Counted from the first letter of the stretch, positions 1 to 5,018 are shown. The stretch is DNA of 6,131 nucleotides from JBQCEE01 sp051960575 (GCF_051960575.1 NZ_JBQCEE010000398.1:1-6131); one strand, 5' to 3'. Notes: generated by a model from the sequence alone, not told the origin. A program made the numbers and translations.

Positions 1-467
1 CCGCCGGCGAGAACTCGACCCGGCTGCACAGCGAAGCCGCGCTGGCCAGGCTGACCGGCATCGCGCCGATCCCGGCCAGCAGCGGCGCCACCAGCCGCTA
101 CCGGCTGCACCGTGGCGGCGACCGGCAGGCCAACCGCGCGATCCACATGATCGTGTTGTGCCGGCTGACCTGCCACCAGCCGACCAAGACCTACATCGCT
201 CGGCGCATCAGCGAGGGCAAGACGAAAAAGGACGCCGTCCGCTGCCTGAAACGCGCTGTCGTCCGCGAGATCTACCGCGCTCTGATCAGTGATCTGCATG
301 CATGCGGAATCGTCCCGGCCGCTCCGACAGGCGCGAACCAAGTGCCGCCCGCAGCCGAGGTCAAGGCTGGCCGAAGGCCACCCGAAGGGCACGGTCTTGA
401 CCACGGCGAGGACGGCACCACCATCGCAGCGCACGGAGCCGGCATGACCACCCACCACGCCACTTGA
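1..467 (+). CDS. IS110-family transposase, C-terminal part (5' end outside window)
   Basis: This is the C-terminal portion of an IS110-family DEDD/serine recombinase, which moves its element by RNA-guided recombination at a short target. The frame is open from base 3 and ends with TGA at 465-467. The visible start is internal; the real start lies before the window. The segment reads LTGIAPIPASSG, then RLHRGGDRQANRAIHMIVLC, then RRISEGKTKKDAVRCLKRAV and a helix ending near IYRALISDL. This is the order typical of the Transposase_20 domain; the serine pair before the glycine is the region expected to hold the catalytic Ser. The N-terminal RuvC-like DEDD domain is missing only because the window starts late. 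The tail after about CGIVPAA is Pro/Ala/Gly-rich and unlikely to be conserved. The family call is secure; whether the whole element is intact cannot be judged. Confidence 0.93.
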   Translation, partial: AGENSTRLHSEAALARLTGIAPIPASSGATSRYRLHRGGDRQANRAIHMIVLCRLTCHQPTKTYIARRISEGKTKKDAVRCLKRAVVREIYRALISDLHACGIVPAAPTGANQVPPAAEVKAGRRPPEGHGLDHGEDGTTIAAHGAGMTTHHAT

Positions 468-469
468 CA
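464..469 (+). promoter_or_regulatory. TTGACA -35-like box at the IS110 right end
   Basis: A perfect TTGACA overlaps the transposase stop codon. In IS110-type elements the excised circle is known to join a right-end -35 to a left-end -10, making a junction promoter for the recombinase and its RNA. The partner -10 would be at the left end, which is outside this window, so the role is inferred from position and sequence alone. Confidence 0.5.
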
Positions 470-484
470 CCCATAGGAGCTATC

Positions 485-521
485 CATGCCGCTGTCATCG
501 CGGAGCGCGACCATGCCGCTG
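485..521 (+). repeat. Dispersed 27-bp repeat, copy 1 (one full unit plus partial), forward
   Basis: One unit spans 485-511 and differs from the array consensus by one base (TCATCG for TCGTCG). A second partial unit, CATGCCGCTG, follows at 512-521. It abuts the IS110 right end on the left. The bases from 508 to 529 recur identically at 1062-1083. Confidence 0.9.
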
Positions 522-549
522 GTTCGGCGCATACGCGCGAGTGGCGGTC

Positions 550-1026
550 TCAGTCGCGGTAGCGAGCAAACATGTCTCTATGGGGCCACGACTCGTCGAA
601 CGCCTCGATCACCTCTTCGGCGCGCCGAAGGGCGTTCCATGAGCGCAATCGGCCCGCGTCGTAGTGCCGCTGAGCAGTGTCTCGGACTTTCTCGACGACA
701 TCTAAGACGGCGGGCCAGCGCAGCGTTGCCATGGAGTACTGCAGCAACTCTTCCAGGCCGAAATCACACGGGTCTTCGGCCAGGCGGGCCGCGTATCGGC
801 ACATCTCTCGTTCCGCGAGCCCTCTGTGCTGGGGATGCTCCTCGATCAGATTGAGCAACCCTGCGAGGTGCGGCTCAAGCACATCAGTGCCCGGTTGCCG
901 CCCCGCGACGAAGACGGTCACCAAGACGTGTTCTCGCAGGAGCCGGCGAAACGTGGCCCCGTCGTCACTCTCGTCGAAGATCACCTCTAGGCGAGAAAGA
1001 TCGCCTGGCCAGGTTTCGTCTTCCAC
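550..1026 (-). CDS. Hypothetical helical protein, about 158 aa
   Basis: I do not recognise this protein. It is acidic at the N-terminus (EDETWPGDLSRLEVIFDESDD) and appears mostly helical. It contains HLAGLLNLIEEHPQHRGLAEREMC, then LEELLQYSMATLRWPAVLDVVEKV and a charged C-terminal helix ending in DMFARYRD. There is no signal peptide or membrane segment. The frame can be extended to an ATG at 1068, but that ATG lies inside the next dispersed repeat. I prefer GTG at 1024-1026 because GAGG sits 8 bases upstream (1035-1038). The stop lies about 20 bases from repeat copy 1, so the gene fills nearly the whole interval between two repeats. No operon partner is visible on its strand within the interval. 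Confidence 0.78.
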   Translation of the reverse strand: MEDETWPGDLSRLEVIFDESDDGATFRRLLREHVLVTVFVAGRQPGTDVLEPHLAGLLNLIEEHPQHRGLAEREMCRYAARLAEDPCDFGLEELLQYSMATLRWPAVLDVVEKVRDTAQRHYDAGRLRSWNALRRAEEVIEAFDESWPHRDMFARYRD

Positions 1027-1034
1027 GGCTTGAT

Positions 1035-1038
1035 CCTC
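1035..1038 (-). promoter_or_regulatory. Shine-Dalgarno GAGG for the gene at 550-1026
   Basis: Reading the minus strand, GAGG is followed by eight bases and then GTG. This decides the GTG start at 1026 over the ATG at 1068, which falls within the repeat. Confidence 0.55.
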
Positions 1039-1061
1039 ACACGGCAGGGCCGACGTGCAAA

Positions 1062-1083
1062 CGACCATGCCGCTGGTTCGGCG
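1062..1083 (+). repeat. Dispersed repeat, copy 2 (core plus GGTTCGGCG), forward
   Basis: This 22-base stretch is identical to 508-529, including eight bases beyond the shared core (GTTCGGCG). Single-gene segment 530-1061 is therefore bounded by identical direct repeats. The sequences diverge at both outer edges. Confidence 0.88.
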
Positions 1084-1089
1084 GACCTG

Positions 1090-1479
1090 CTAGGAACCGT
1101 AGGTCGGGACACCCGAGAGAGCGGACATCGACTTCAGGTCGAACCCGCTGACGCAGGCTGTGCATGAGCCGCTGATCGTTCGGTTGCCGAGGGGCTTCCC
1201 CAGGCGGATGCGGATGACATTCTCGCGCCCCGCGTCGTCGCACACGTCGGCATGCTCGCGAACCTTGATCTTGAAAGTGACCTCTGTTGATGACTGGTTA
1301 GCCTGGGCAGAAATGAGGCTGTCGCAGTCGCCGTGAAGGTATACGACCGTGACAACCGACGAGGTAGGTGCAGAGGACACCACCGACCATCGGACCTGAT
1401 GCTCTGCGCCACTGGACGAGCATGAGGTCACTCCCGCGATCACCGCCGCGCAAGCTAGCACCGAAGGGTGAGGGCGCAC
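1090..1479 (-). CDS. Putative small lipoprotein, 129 aa
   Basis: This looks like an exported, membrane-anchored lipoprotein of unknown function. A short N-terminus with one Arg (MRPHPSVLACAAVIAG) leads to a lipobox VTSC with the candidate lipidated Cys at residue 20, then a Ser-rich linker. The mature part has four further cysteines (about C52, C80, C106, C109) that could form disulfides outside the membrane. A motif IRIRLGKPLGNRTI resembles small exported actinobacterial proteins. The start is GTG at 1477-1479; an ATG slightly upstream is out of frame and soon stops. The ribosome-binding site is weak. The stop lies six bases from repeat copy 2 and the gene ends about 50 bases before copy 3, so it is the only gene in its interval. 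Confidence 0.8.
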   Translation of the reverse strand: MRPHPSVLACAAVIAGVTSCSSSGAEHQVRWSVVSSAPTSSVVTVVYLHGDCDSLISAQANQSSTEVTFKIKVREHADVCDDAGRENVIRIRLGKPLGNRTISGSCTACVSGFDLKSMSALSGVPTYGS

Positions 1480-1530
1480 GTGACGAGCATTTCAGGCAAG
1501 AGTCACGGTTACGTCTCGAATGAAACCACT

Positions 1531-1588
1531 GCGCGACCATGCCGCTGTCGTCGCGGAGCGCGACCATGCCGCTGTCGTCGCGGAGCGC
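1531..1588 (+). repeat. Dispersed 27-bp repeat, copy 3 (two tandem units), forward
   Basis: Two near-perfect units start at 1538 and 1565, preceded by GCGCGAC at 1531-1537. The period is exactly 27 bases. Within a unit CGCGAC (1532-1537) can pair with GTCGCG (1550-1555) across a 12-base loop that carries CATGCCGCTG. It separates the lipoprotein gene from the coiled-coil membrane protein gene. Confidence 0.95.
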
Positions 1589-1596
1589 AGGTGCTC

Positions 1597-1623
1597 GCCG
1601 CGATCGCGGCAACTGAAGGTTGC
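1597..1623. other. 14-bp perfect palindrome and adjacent hairpin
   Basis: GCCGCGATCGCGGC (1597-1610) is a perfect palindrome. It overlaps a second small inverted repeat: GCAAC (1609-1613), a 5-base loop, GTTGC (1619-1623). They lie between repeat copy 3 and the stop of the minus-strand gene ending at 1672. They could stop transcription of that gene, but there is no T-tract, so no terminator is claimed. Confidence 0.5.
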
Positions 1624-1671
1624 GTCTTCAAACGAAGCCTGGCTGAGCCCTTGGGTGCCGTCCCGTCAATC

Positions 1672-2241
1672 TCAGCTCAACAGACGCCGCCGCGGCGGCT
1701 GCTCCATACGTTGCAATTCCCGCCCGAGCAGCAGCACGACATCGGCTGATCGCTGCCGAGCCTCCTCAATCTGACCCCTCAGCTCTTTGCGCAACTCGAG
1801 CATCTCCTCGCGCTCGTTTTCGGGACGTGTTGAGTAGCTGGAGTCGTTGATCGCATCGGTTAGCTCACGGACAATTCTCGTCCGAGCCCAGATAGTTTCC
1901 GTCCATCCGCCAAAGGCCTCGAAGGCTTGTGGTGAGCCGAACGCAACAATTCGGGCGATCAATTGTTCCATCGTTGACGCTATCTCACTTATGCGCTTCA
2001 GGTTTGATGGTGAAAGCTCGTCAAGGTCTTTCGCTGCGGCGGAGGTTTGGCGTACAACAAATTCAATGGCATCGACATAAGCTGCAGCTCGTTCAGTCCA
2101 TATTCGCGCAGAGAGCTCGCGATTCGCCTGCTCCGTTGCTAATGATCGGCTGGTTTGCCTCTGCAAGTAGGGCGCCACGATAGCCGTGAGAGTAACTAGA
2201 CCGGAACTGATCAATGCGACTTCGCCAGTCGTGAGGATCAC
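1672..2241 (-). CDS. Membrane-anchored coiled-coil protein, about 189 aa
   Basis: An N-terminal membrane segment (about residues 8-26, ALISSGLVTLTAIVAPYL) is followed by a long, mostly helical soluble part. RIWTERAAAYVDAIEFV resembles a segment common in small anchored actinobacterial proteins of unknown role. The C-terminal third (about 140-180) is highly charged and probably coiled coil. Function is unknown; a scaffold or cell-envelope role would be a guess. GTG at 2239-2241 is chosen over ATG at 2250 because AGGAAG (2251-2256) is 9 bases from the GTG and directly abuts the ATG. The gene looks less GC-rich than its neighbours, which suggests separate acquisition. It is the only gene between repeat copies 3 and 4. 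Confidence 0.82.
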   Translation of the reverse strand: MILTTGEVALISSGLVTLTAIVAPYLQRQTSRSLATEQANRELSARIWTERAAAYVDAIEFVVRQTSAAAKDLDELSPSNLKRISEIASTMEQLIARIVAFGSPQAFEAFGGWTETIWARTRIVRELTDAINDSSYSTRPENEREEMLELRKELRGQIEEARQRSADVVLLLGRELQRMEQPPRRRLLS

Positions 2242-2250
2242 GCGGACCAT

Positions 2251-2256
2251 CTTCCT
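2251..2256 (-). promoter_or_regulatory. Shine-Dalgarno AGGAAG for the gene at 1672-2241
   Basis: On the minus strand AGGAAG is separated by nine bases from GTG at 2241 and by none from ATG at 2250, so it favours the GTG start. Confidence 0.55.
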
Positions 2257-2337
2257 CGACGCCGAAACTTAAGTCGTCACGACGCGCCCCTATTGCGTCC
2301 TGTCCTCAGCGCTCGGTCGCACGCACGCCTCGTGTAC

Positions 2338-2359
2338 CGACGACAGGCCGCTGTCGTCG
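2338..2359. repeat. Inverted repeat formed by head-to-head repeat fragments
   Basis: CGACGACAG (2338-2346), GCCG, then CTGTCGTCG (2351-2359) is a perfect 9-bp stem with a 4-base loop. The right arm belongs to a forward repeat copy. The left arm is the same motif on the other strand. This looks like two repeat fragments joined in opposite orientation. Confidence 0.7.
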
Positions 2360-2377
2360 CGGGGCGCGACCACGGCG
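2345..2377 (+). repeat. Dispersed repeat, copy 4, degenerate, forward
   Basis: GCCGCTGTCGTCGCGG is exact, then GGCGCGACCACGGCG follows where intact copies have AGCGCGACCATGCCG. The CATG is lost on both sides, so this is a worn copy. It lies in the 227-base non-coding stretch 2242-2468, where I see no other gene. Confidence 0.75.
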
Positions 2378-2468
2378 CCCCAGTGTCCTATCGTCAGGCA
2401 ACTCTCTGGCAGCATCTACGCGTGCCGGTTAGAGCAGCAACGGGCGGTACCTAGATCGCTGCGTCGCG

Positions 2469-2703
2469 GTGCTTCGTCGGTTGGAGCCTCGGTTGCCGAG
2501 CGGTTCGCTGAGCGATGCGCGCAATCTTCTAGACCACGGCGAGCCAGCAGAGGGGATGCTCTACGCGGCGTGGGCAATCTGCAATGCGAGCACACCGGTC
2601 CCGGCTTCGATCATTCACGAAAACCAAAGCGCTGACCGGCGACCTCATCGTGCAGGAGCACATGCCCGAAGACCTCGACCGGTACGCGATTCCGGGGACA
2701 TAA
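2469..2703 (+). pseudogene. Small hypothetical gene with a one-base frameshift
   Basis: From GTG 2469 the frame reads LRRLEPRLPSGSLSDARNLL, then a DHGEPAEGMLYAAWAICN segment and VPASIIHE. It then turns into Arg/Pro-rich residues. A frame one base later gives TKALTGDLIVQEHMPEDLDR followed by YAIPGT and TAA at 2701-2703. Removing one A from the AAAA run at 2620-2623 joins the halves as IIHETKALTGDL, a plausible protein of about 77 residues. It resembles small acidic actinobacterial proteins with an N-terminal (L/R)LPSGSW-type stretch and a GEP motif; the function is unknown. The break is either a genuine inactivating mutation or a homopolymer sequencing error. The repaired stop sits directly before repeat copy 5, as expected for a cassette-like unit. 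No clear ribosome-binding site is seen. Confidence 0.72.
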
Positions 2704-2720
2704 GCGCGACCATGCCGCTG
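2704..2720 (+). repeat. Dispersed repeat, copy 5 (core only), forward
   Basis: An exact 17-base core, GCGCGACCATGCCGCTG, starts at the base after the TAA of the frameshifted gene. The sequence diverges immediately after CTG, which helps to define the core's right edge. Confidence 0.88.
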
Positions 2721-2751
2721 AGGGAGCGTCCGTCGCCTTACGAAGTCGCCT

Positions 2752-2755
2752 AAGG
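2752..2755 (+). promoter_or_regulatory. Shine-Dalgarno AAGG for the gene at 2764
   Basis: AAGG is followed by eight bases and GTG at 2764. The alternative GTG at 2755 overlaps this site, so the downstream GTG is preferred. Confidence 0.5.
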
Positions 2756-2763
2756 TGATCAAG

Positions 2764-2967
2764 GTGTCCAGCAGTGACTCGACCGGTTGGCCTCGCGTTC
2801 GAGCTGCGCTGGGGTATGTGTACCTCCTACTCGGCATCGTCTCTTTCGGTGCTTACCTCGCCCTCGGCCACGCGACGATCAATCTCGTCATGGGCATCGT
2901 CTGGCTCTGTCTGGGCACCTTCTGGATCGTCTTCATTGACCGTCGCGATCGCCGCCGAGGTCTGTAG
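2764..2967 (+). CDS. Small two-helix membrane protein, about 67 aa
   Basis: This is a predicted inner-membrane protein with a short polar N-terminus, two hydrophobic segments (about residues 15-35 and 39-58) and a strongly basic C-terminus, DRRDRRRGL. By the positive-inside rule the C-terminus should face the cytoplasm, giving a hairpin with both ends inside. The layout, with GYVYLLLGIVSFGAYLALGH followed by INLVMGIVWLCLGTFWIV, is like small actinobacterial membrane proteins of unknown function. The start is GTG 2764, supported by AAGG 8 bases upstream; GTG 2755 would add three residues. It is the only gene between repeat copies 5 and 6, and its stop is 17 bases from the latter. Confidence 0.8.
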   Translation: MSSSDSTGWPRVRAALGYVYLLLGIVSFGAYLALGHATINLVMGIVWLCLGTFWIVFIDRRDRRRGL

Positions 2968-2984
2968 CCCCCCGTAGCCATGCT

Positions 2985-3032
2985 GCGCGACCATCAGCCA
3001 CTGTCGTCCCGGAGCGCGACCATGCCGCTGGT
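2985..3032 (+). repeat. Dispersed repeat, copy 6 (divergent unit plus intact core), forward
   Basis: A divergent unit, GCGCGACCATCAGCCACTG then TCGTCCCGGA, is followed by an intact core at 3014-3030. The first unit is two bases longer than the 27-base period. The core is followed by GGT, as in copies 1 and 2. This is the last forward copy in the window. Confidence 0.85.
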
Positions 3033-3298
3033 CGAGCGGGGTGCCGCGCGTAGGTGGAAGCTGGACTAAAGGCGGCTGGCGATTCGGAGGTGCTGAATCG
3101 GGTCAAGAGCGGAGGGCCCGCGGCCACTCGCGGGTCTGACCGCAGCGGACGGCGCTGAATGTCGGCGCAAGGGTGCGTTGAACCGATCCGTGAGGGCGAT
3201 CGTCGAGTTGGACTGGTCCTCGTCTGGGCCAGAAATTCTCGGCCGACATCGGTTGGGGGCGGGTTCTCAACGTCCATACTTAGGCCGCCTCTTCGGCG
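3033..3298. other. Non-coding stretch with two hairpins
   Basis: I see no convincing gene between repeat copy 6 and the stop at 3299. The open frames here are Arg/Ser/Pro-rich with no recognisable domain. Two inverted repeats are present. CGATTC (3080-3085) and GAATCG (3095-3100) enclose a loop with GGAGGTG. CCCGCG (3117-3122) and CGCGGG (3129-3134) form a stem extendable by G-U pairs. Neither has a T-tract. This is the longest interval without a gene, and the repeat orientation changes across it and the following gene. Confidence 0.55.
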
Positions 3299-4129
3299 TC
3301 ATCCGACGGTTTCGTCCAACGGGTCAGTCGGGGGCCGAAGTGCATCGTGGATCTTGAGCACCTCAGCGTCGCTGATCTCGTCGAGGGCAAGCAACATTAG
3401 CAACGCCATGCCCGAGTTGCCGAGGCGCTGCTCAGACATCTCTGTATTCGGGATGGGGAAACCCCTATTCGCAGTTTGCTTTGGAGGGGAGTCGAGAAAC
3501 CCGTATTCGTAGAGATCTCTGAACTCGCGATGGGCGCCCCACTTCCACCAAGATCGGGCCGGCGCTCCGATCACCGAAGTAGGTAGCGGGATCAACTCGG
3601 CTCGCCCAACCGCGGCCAGCATCACGTATTGCCGCCAAGTAAGCGTCTCGGCCTGTCGCAGAACCCAAGCGGCCAGCCCAGCGTCGACTGCCGAATCGGT
3701 CGCAACCCGAGCGAACATGCAGCCGATATGTTGAATCTTCCGCTCCTCGAAGGCATCGCGTGCGCGGAGCAGAACTCCCTCTGCGATCTCCCGACCAGCA
3801 TTCCTACCGTCGGGAGCGTCGTCGAAGAAACCGTCAGTCCGGATGGTCGCTCCTGCAGCCAGCACCTTCTGCAGGTGGTCAGCTGCATAGATCGCAGCAG
3901 CGCCGGACCGCGCACGCTCACGTCGACTCAGCAATCTCGCACCCACTTCATCGACCGTTTCCCTGAAGGCGCGCTGGACGACGGGTCCGCCCGCTGCACC
4001 AGCGAGCGCGCCCGCCGGACCGGCCACCAGCATGCCGATCGCCGCCCCGGACGTGGCACCGACGATCTCGGAGCCGGCTTCGAGCAGTTTGCGGCCGACG
4101 GAATCACCGACGTACTCGTCATCCTCCAT
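3299..4129 (-). CDS. Glycine-zipper protein of unknown function, about 276 aa
   Basis: This is the largest complete gene here. After an acidic start (MEDDEYVGDSVGRKLLEAGS), residues about 24-48 form a Gly/Ala-rich hydrophobic stretch with regularly spaced glycines (GATSGAAIGMLVAGPAGALA), a glycine-zipper pattern seen in membrane-inserting segments. A helical region follows with EERKIQHIGCMFARVATDS, then LTWRQYVMLAAVGRAELI, and a less structured C-terminus. The combination of a glycine zipper and an ERK..HI..F-type helix with a later LT.RQ motif recalls some proteins I cannot name with confidence. An envelope-acting or defence effector role is a guess. The frame extends to ATG 4198, but that codon is inside repeat copy 7. 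ATG 4127-4129 is chosen, although its ribosome-binding site is weak. GTG 4174 is a third option. Confidence 0.75.
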   Translation of the reverse strand: MEDDEYVGDSVGRKLLEAGSEIVGATSGAAIGMLVAGPAGALAGAAGGPVVQRAFRETVDEVGARLLSRRERARSGAAAIYAADHLQKVLAAGATIRTDGFFDDAPDGRNAGREIAEGVLLRARDAFEERKIQHIGCMFARVATDSAVDAGLAAWVLRQAETLTWRQYVMLAAVGRAELIPLPTSVIGAPARSWWKWGAHREFRDLYEYGFLDSPPKQTANRGFPIPNTEMSEQRLGNSGMALLMLLALDEISDAEVLKIHDALRPPTDPLDETVG

Positions 4130-4189
4130 GTCCGCTACGTTCGCCCACCCCGCGCCGAAGATCAAGATGGTCACGCATGACAACTGCAC

Positions 4190-4213
4190 CAGCGGCATGG
4201 TCGCGCTCGCGAA
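4190..4213 (-). repeat. Dispersed repeat, copy 7, reverse
   Basis: On the plus strand CAGCGGCATGGTCGCGCTC is followed by GCGA, one base shorter than the array unit. It is the first copy in reverse orientation. It sits between the genes at 3299-4129 and 4238-4558, both on the minus strand. The bases next to the core (GGT on the minus strand) again match copies 1, 2 and 6. Confidence 0.88.
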
Positions 4214-4237
4214 TGAGAAGCGCCTAGCTCTGCACGC

Positions 4238-4558
4238 CTAGCTTCGAGATGGCGCGGCAGCTGCGGCGCACGTTTCGCATGCGAAGCGGCCGGCCGGATC
4301 GAACAGGTGGCGCATGAGGAAGACGTCTCGCGCGGGAACGTGGCACAGTGTTGAGTCGGCGTCGAACGCATGCTCCGCTCCGTCGAGGACCTGATCGCCG
4401 ACGAGGTGAAGCGCAGGCGGCGGAACATTGTCGACCCGGCCGGGCGACATGAGCTCTCGAACGTCGCCCCGGTAAGTGGCGAGGGCGGCGGCCTTCTCAG
4501 AAGTGAGGGCGCGGAGCTGATCGTGCCGTCCTGCCGATGCGAAGCCAACTCCGCGCAT
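4238..4558 (-). CDS. Hypothetical protein with C-terminal CxxC, about 106 aa
   Basis: I do not recognise it. From ATG 4556-4558 it reads MRGVGFASAGRHDQLRALTS, then a helical EKAAALATYRGDVRELM, a Pro-rich bend (VPPPAL), an acidic middle, and a C-terminus with VFLMRHLFDPAGRFACETC and an Ala tail. Cysteines at about 72, 94 and 97, with His73 and His84 nearby, could form a single metal site. Two GTG codons upstream (4562-4567) are alternative starts, and no strong ribosome-binding site separates them. Codon-level plausibility and the motif-rich C-terminus favour a real gene over the overlapping frame on the same strand. The stop lies about 25 bases from repeat copy 7. The gene at 4681 lies upstream on the same strand, with about 120 bases between. 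Confidence 0.6.
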   Translation of the reverse strand: MRGVGFASAGRHDQLRALTSEKAAALATYRGDVRELMSPGRVDNVPPPALHLVGDQVLDGAEHAFDADSTLCHVPARDVFLMRHLFDPAGRFACETCAAAAAPSRS

Positions 4559-4650
4559 GACCACCACCGAATGCTAGCCGCCACCCCCTCCCCGTGCGGA
4601 CACCTTTGGCGGCGTCGCCCCGTGTGGGCGCTATGACGACGCGCCAATGT

Positions 4651-4682
4651 GGTGAAGGCGCGGTGCGACGGGCACCTTCGTT
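4651..4682. other. Hairpin downstream of the gene at 4681-4989
   Basis: Around the stop of the minus-strand zinc-ribbon gene, GAAGGCGC and GCACCTTC can pair with one mismatch. Alternatively GGTGC and GCACC pair across a 5-base loop. It may act as a U-less terminator for that gene. No T-tract is present and the role is inferred. Confidence 0.3.
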
Positions 4683-4989
4683 AGCCGCTGACCGTTCGAT
4701 GAGGGTGCATCTCGATCAGTTGAGCGATCAGGCGTCCGGGAATGCACCGCCCGCACGCGGAGCACCTCATGTAGCCACTTTCCTCGGTCATCGGAGCGCC
4801 ATCAGCGGGGCAGCACCATTTCCCGCCGTACCGAAATCCTAGGACGCGTGGTGCTGGCTCGTCCGGCGGGTGGGCAACGATGTCGAGCAGCTCCGACTGC
4901 ATATTGGGGGCCAACGGCATATCACCGTCTCGACAGCGAAGCTCTCCCTCGATGTGGTCCATCAGACTTCCGCATCGGGGACAGTGCAC
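4681..4989 (-). CDS. Zinc-ribbon-like Cys-rich protein, 102 aa
   Basis: This is a small cytosolic protein with two Cys clusters that suggest metal-binding ribbons. Cluster 1 is C3-x2-C6 with C19 (CPRCGSLM through ELRCRDG). Cluster 2 is C59-C60 (WCCPADG), C76-x2-C79 and C82 (RCSACGRC), followed by RLIAQLIEMHPH. It is like small actinobacterial double-ribbon proteins in which a related L(I/V)E-HPH segment closes the protein. Cluster 1 lacks a clear fourth ligand and cluster 2 has CCPADG where CPGCG-like motifs are usual, so metal binding is uncertain. The start is GTG 4987-4989, as an in-frame stop lies just upstream. A TAGCCT box six bases upstream suggests a leaderless transcript. It is divergent from the gene starting at 5019. 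Confidence 0.83.
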   Translation of the reverse strand: MHCPRCGSLMDHIEGELRCRDGDMPLAPNMQSELLDIVAHPPDEPAPRVLGFRYGGKWCCPADGAPMTEESGYMRCSACGRCIPGRLIAQLIEMHPHRTVSG

Positions 4990-4995
4990 CTTCAG

Positions 4996-5001
4996 AGGCT
5001 A
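4996..5001 (-). promoter_or_regulatory. Candidate -10 box TAGCCT (leaderless) for the gene at 4681-4989
   Basis: The minus strand reads TAGCCT, six bases, then GTG. This fits the TANNNT pattern of actinobacterial -10 elements placed so that transcription starts at or next to the start codon. There is no clear Shine-Dalgarno site for this start, which supports a leaderless mRNA. Confidence 0.45.
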
Positions 5002-5006
5002 ACCGA

Positions 5007-5012
5007 CATTCT
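5007..5012 (+). promoter_or_regulatory. Candidate -10 box CATTCT (leaderless) for the gene at 5019
   Basis: CATTCT is separated by six bases (TAGCTT) from GTG 5019, mirroring the box on the other strand. It is a weaker match than TAGCCT. No ribosome-binding site is seen before the GTG. Confidence 0.35.
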
Positions 5013-5018
5013 TAGCTT

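Larger units (their letters stand above)
1..484 (+). mobile_element. IS110-family element, right portion and right end
   Basis: The transposase gene ends only about 17 bases before the sequence becomes the dispersed repeat, so the 3' non-coding end is very short. That fits the IS110 subgroup, in which the long non-coding end encoding the bridge RNA lies upstream of the gene, here outside the window. The segment TTGACACCCATAGGAGC (464-480) resembles right ends I associate with actinobacterial IS110 elements. The exact junction is not decidable: the bases CCATGCCG from 484 already match the repeat, so the boundary lies between about 480 and 485. Confidence 0.8.

Noticed and set aside
272..532. 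Minus-strand open frame of 86 aa
   Set aside because: It lies opposite the IS110 transposase and starts within a repeat; no independent support.
2933..3277. Minus-strand open frame of 114 aa
   Set aside because: It is Arg/Ser/Pro/Ala-rich with no motif, runs through a repeat and overlaps the end of a better-supported gene. It looks like a chance frame in GC-rich DNA.
3629..4180. Plus-strand open frame of 183 aa
   Set aside because: It lies opposite the glycine-zipper gene, with low-quality composition and no recognisable motif.
4171..4647. Minus-strand open frame of 158 aa
   Set aside because: It overlaps the 4238-4558 gene in another frame, is very rich in Arg/Ser/Pro and crosses a repeat. 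The alternative frame has the more protein-like sequence with a CxxC motif.
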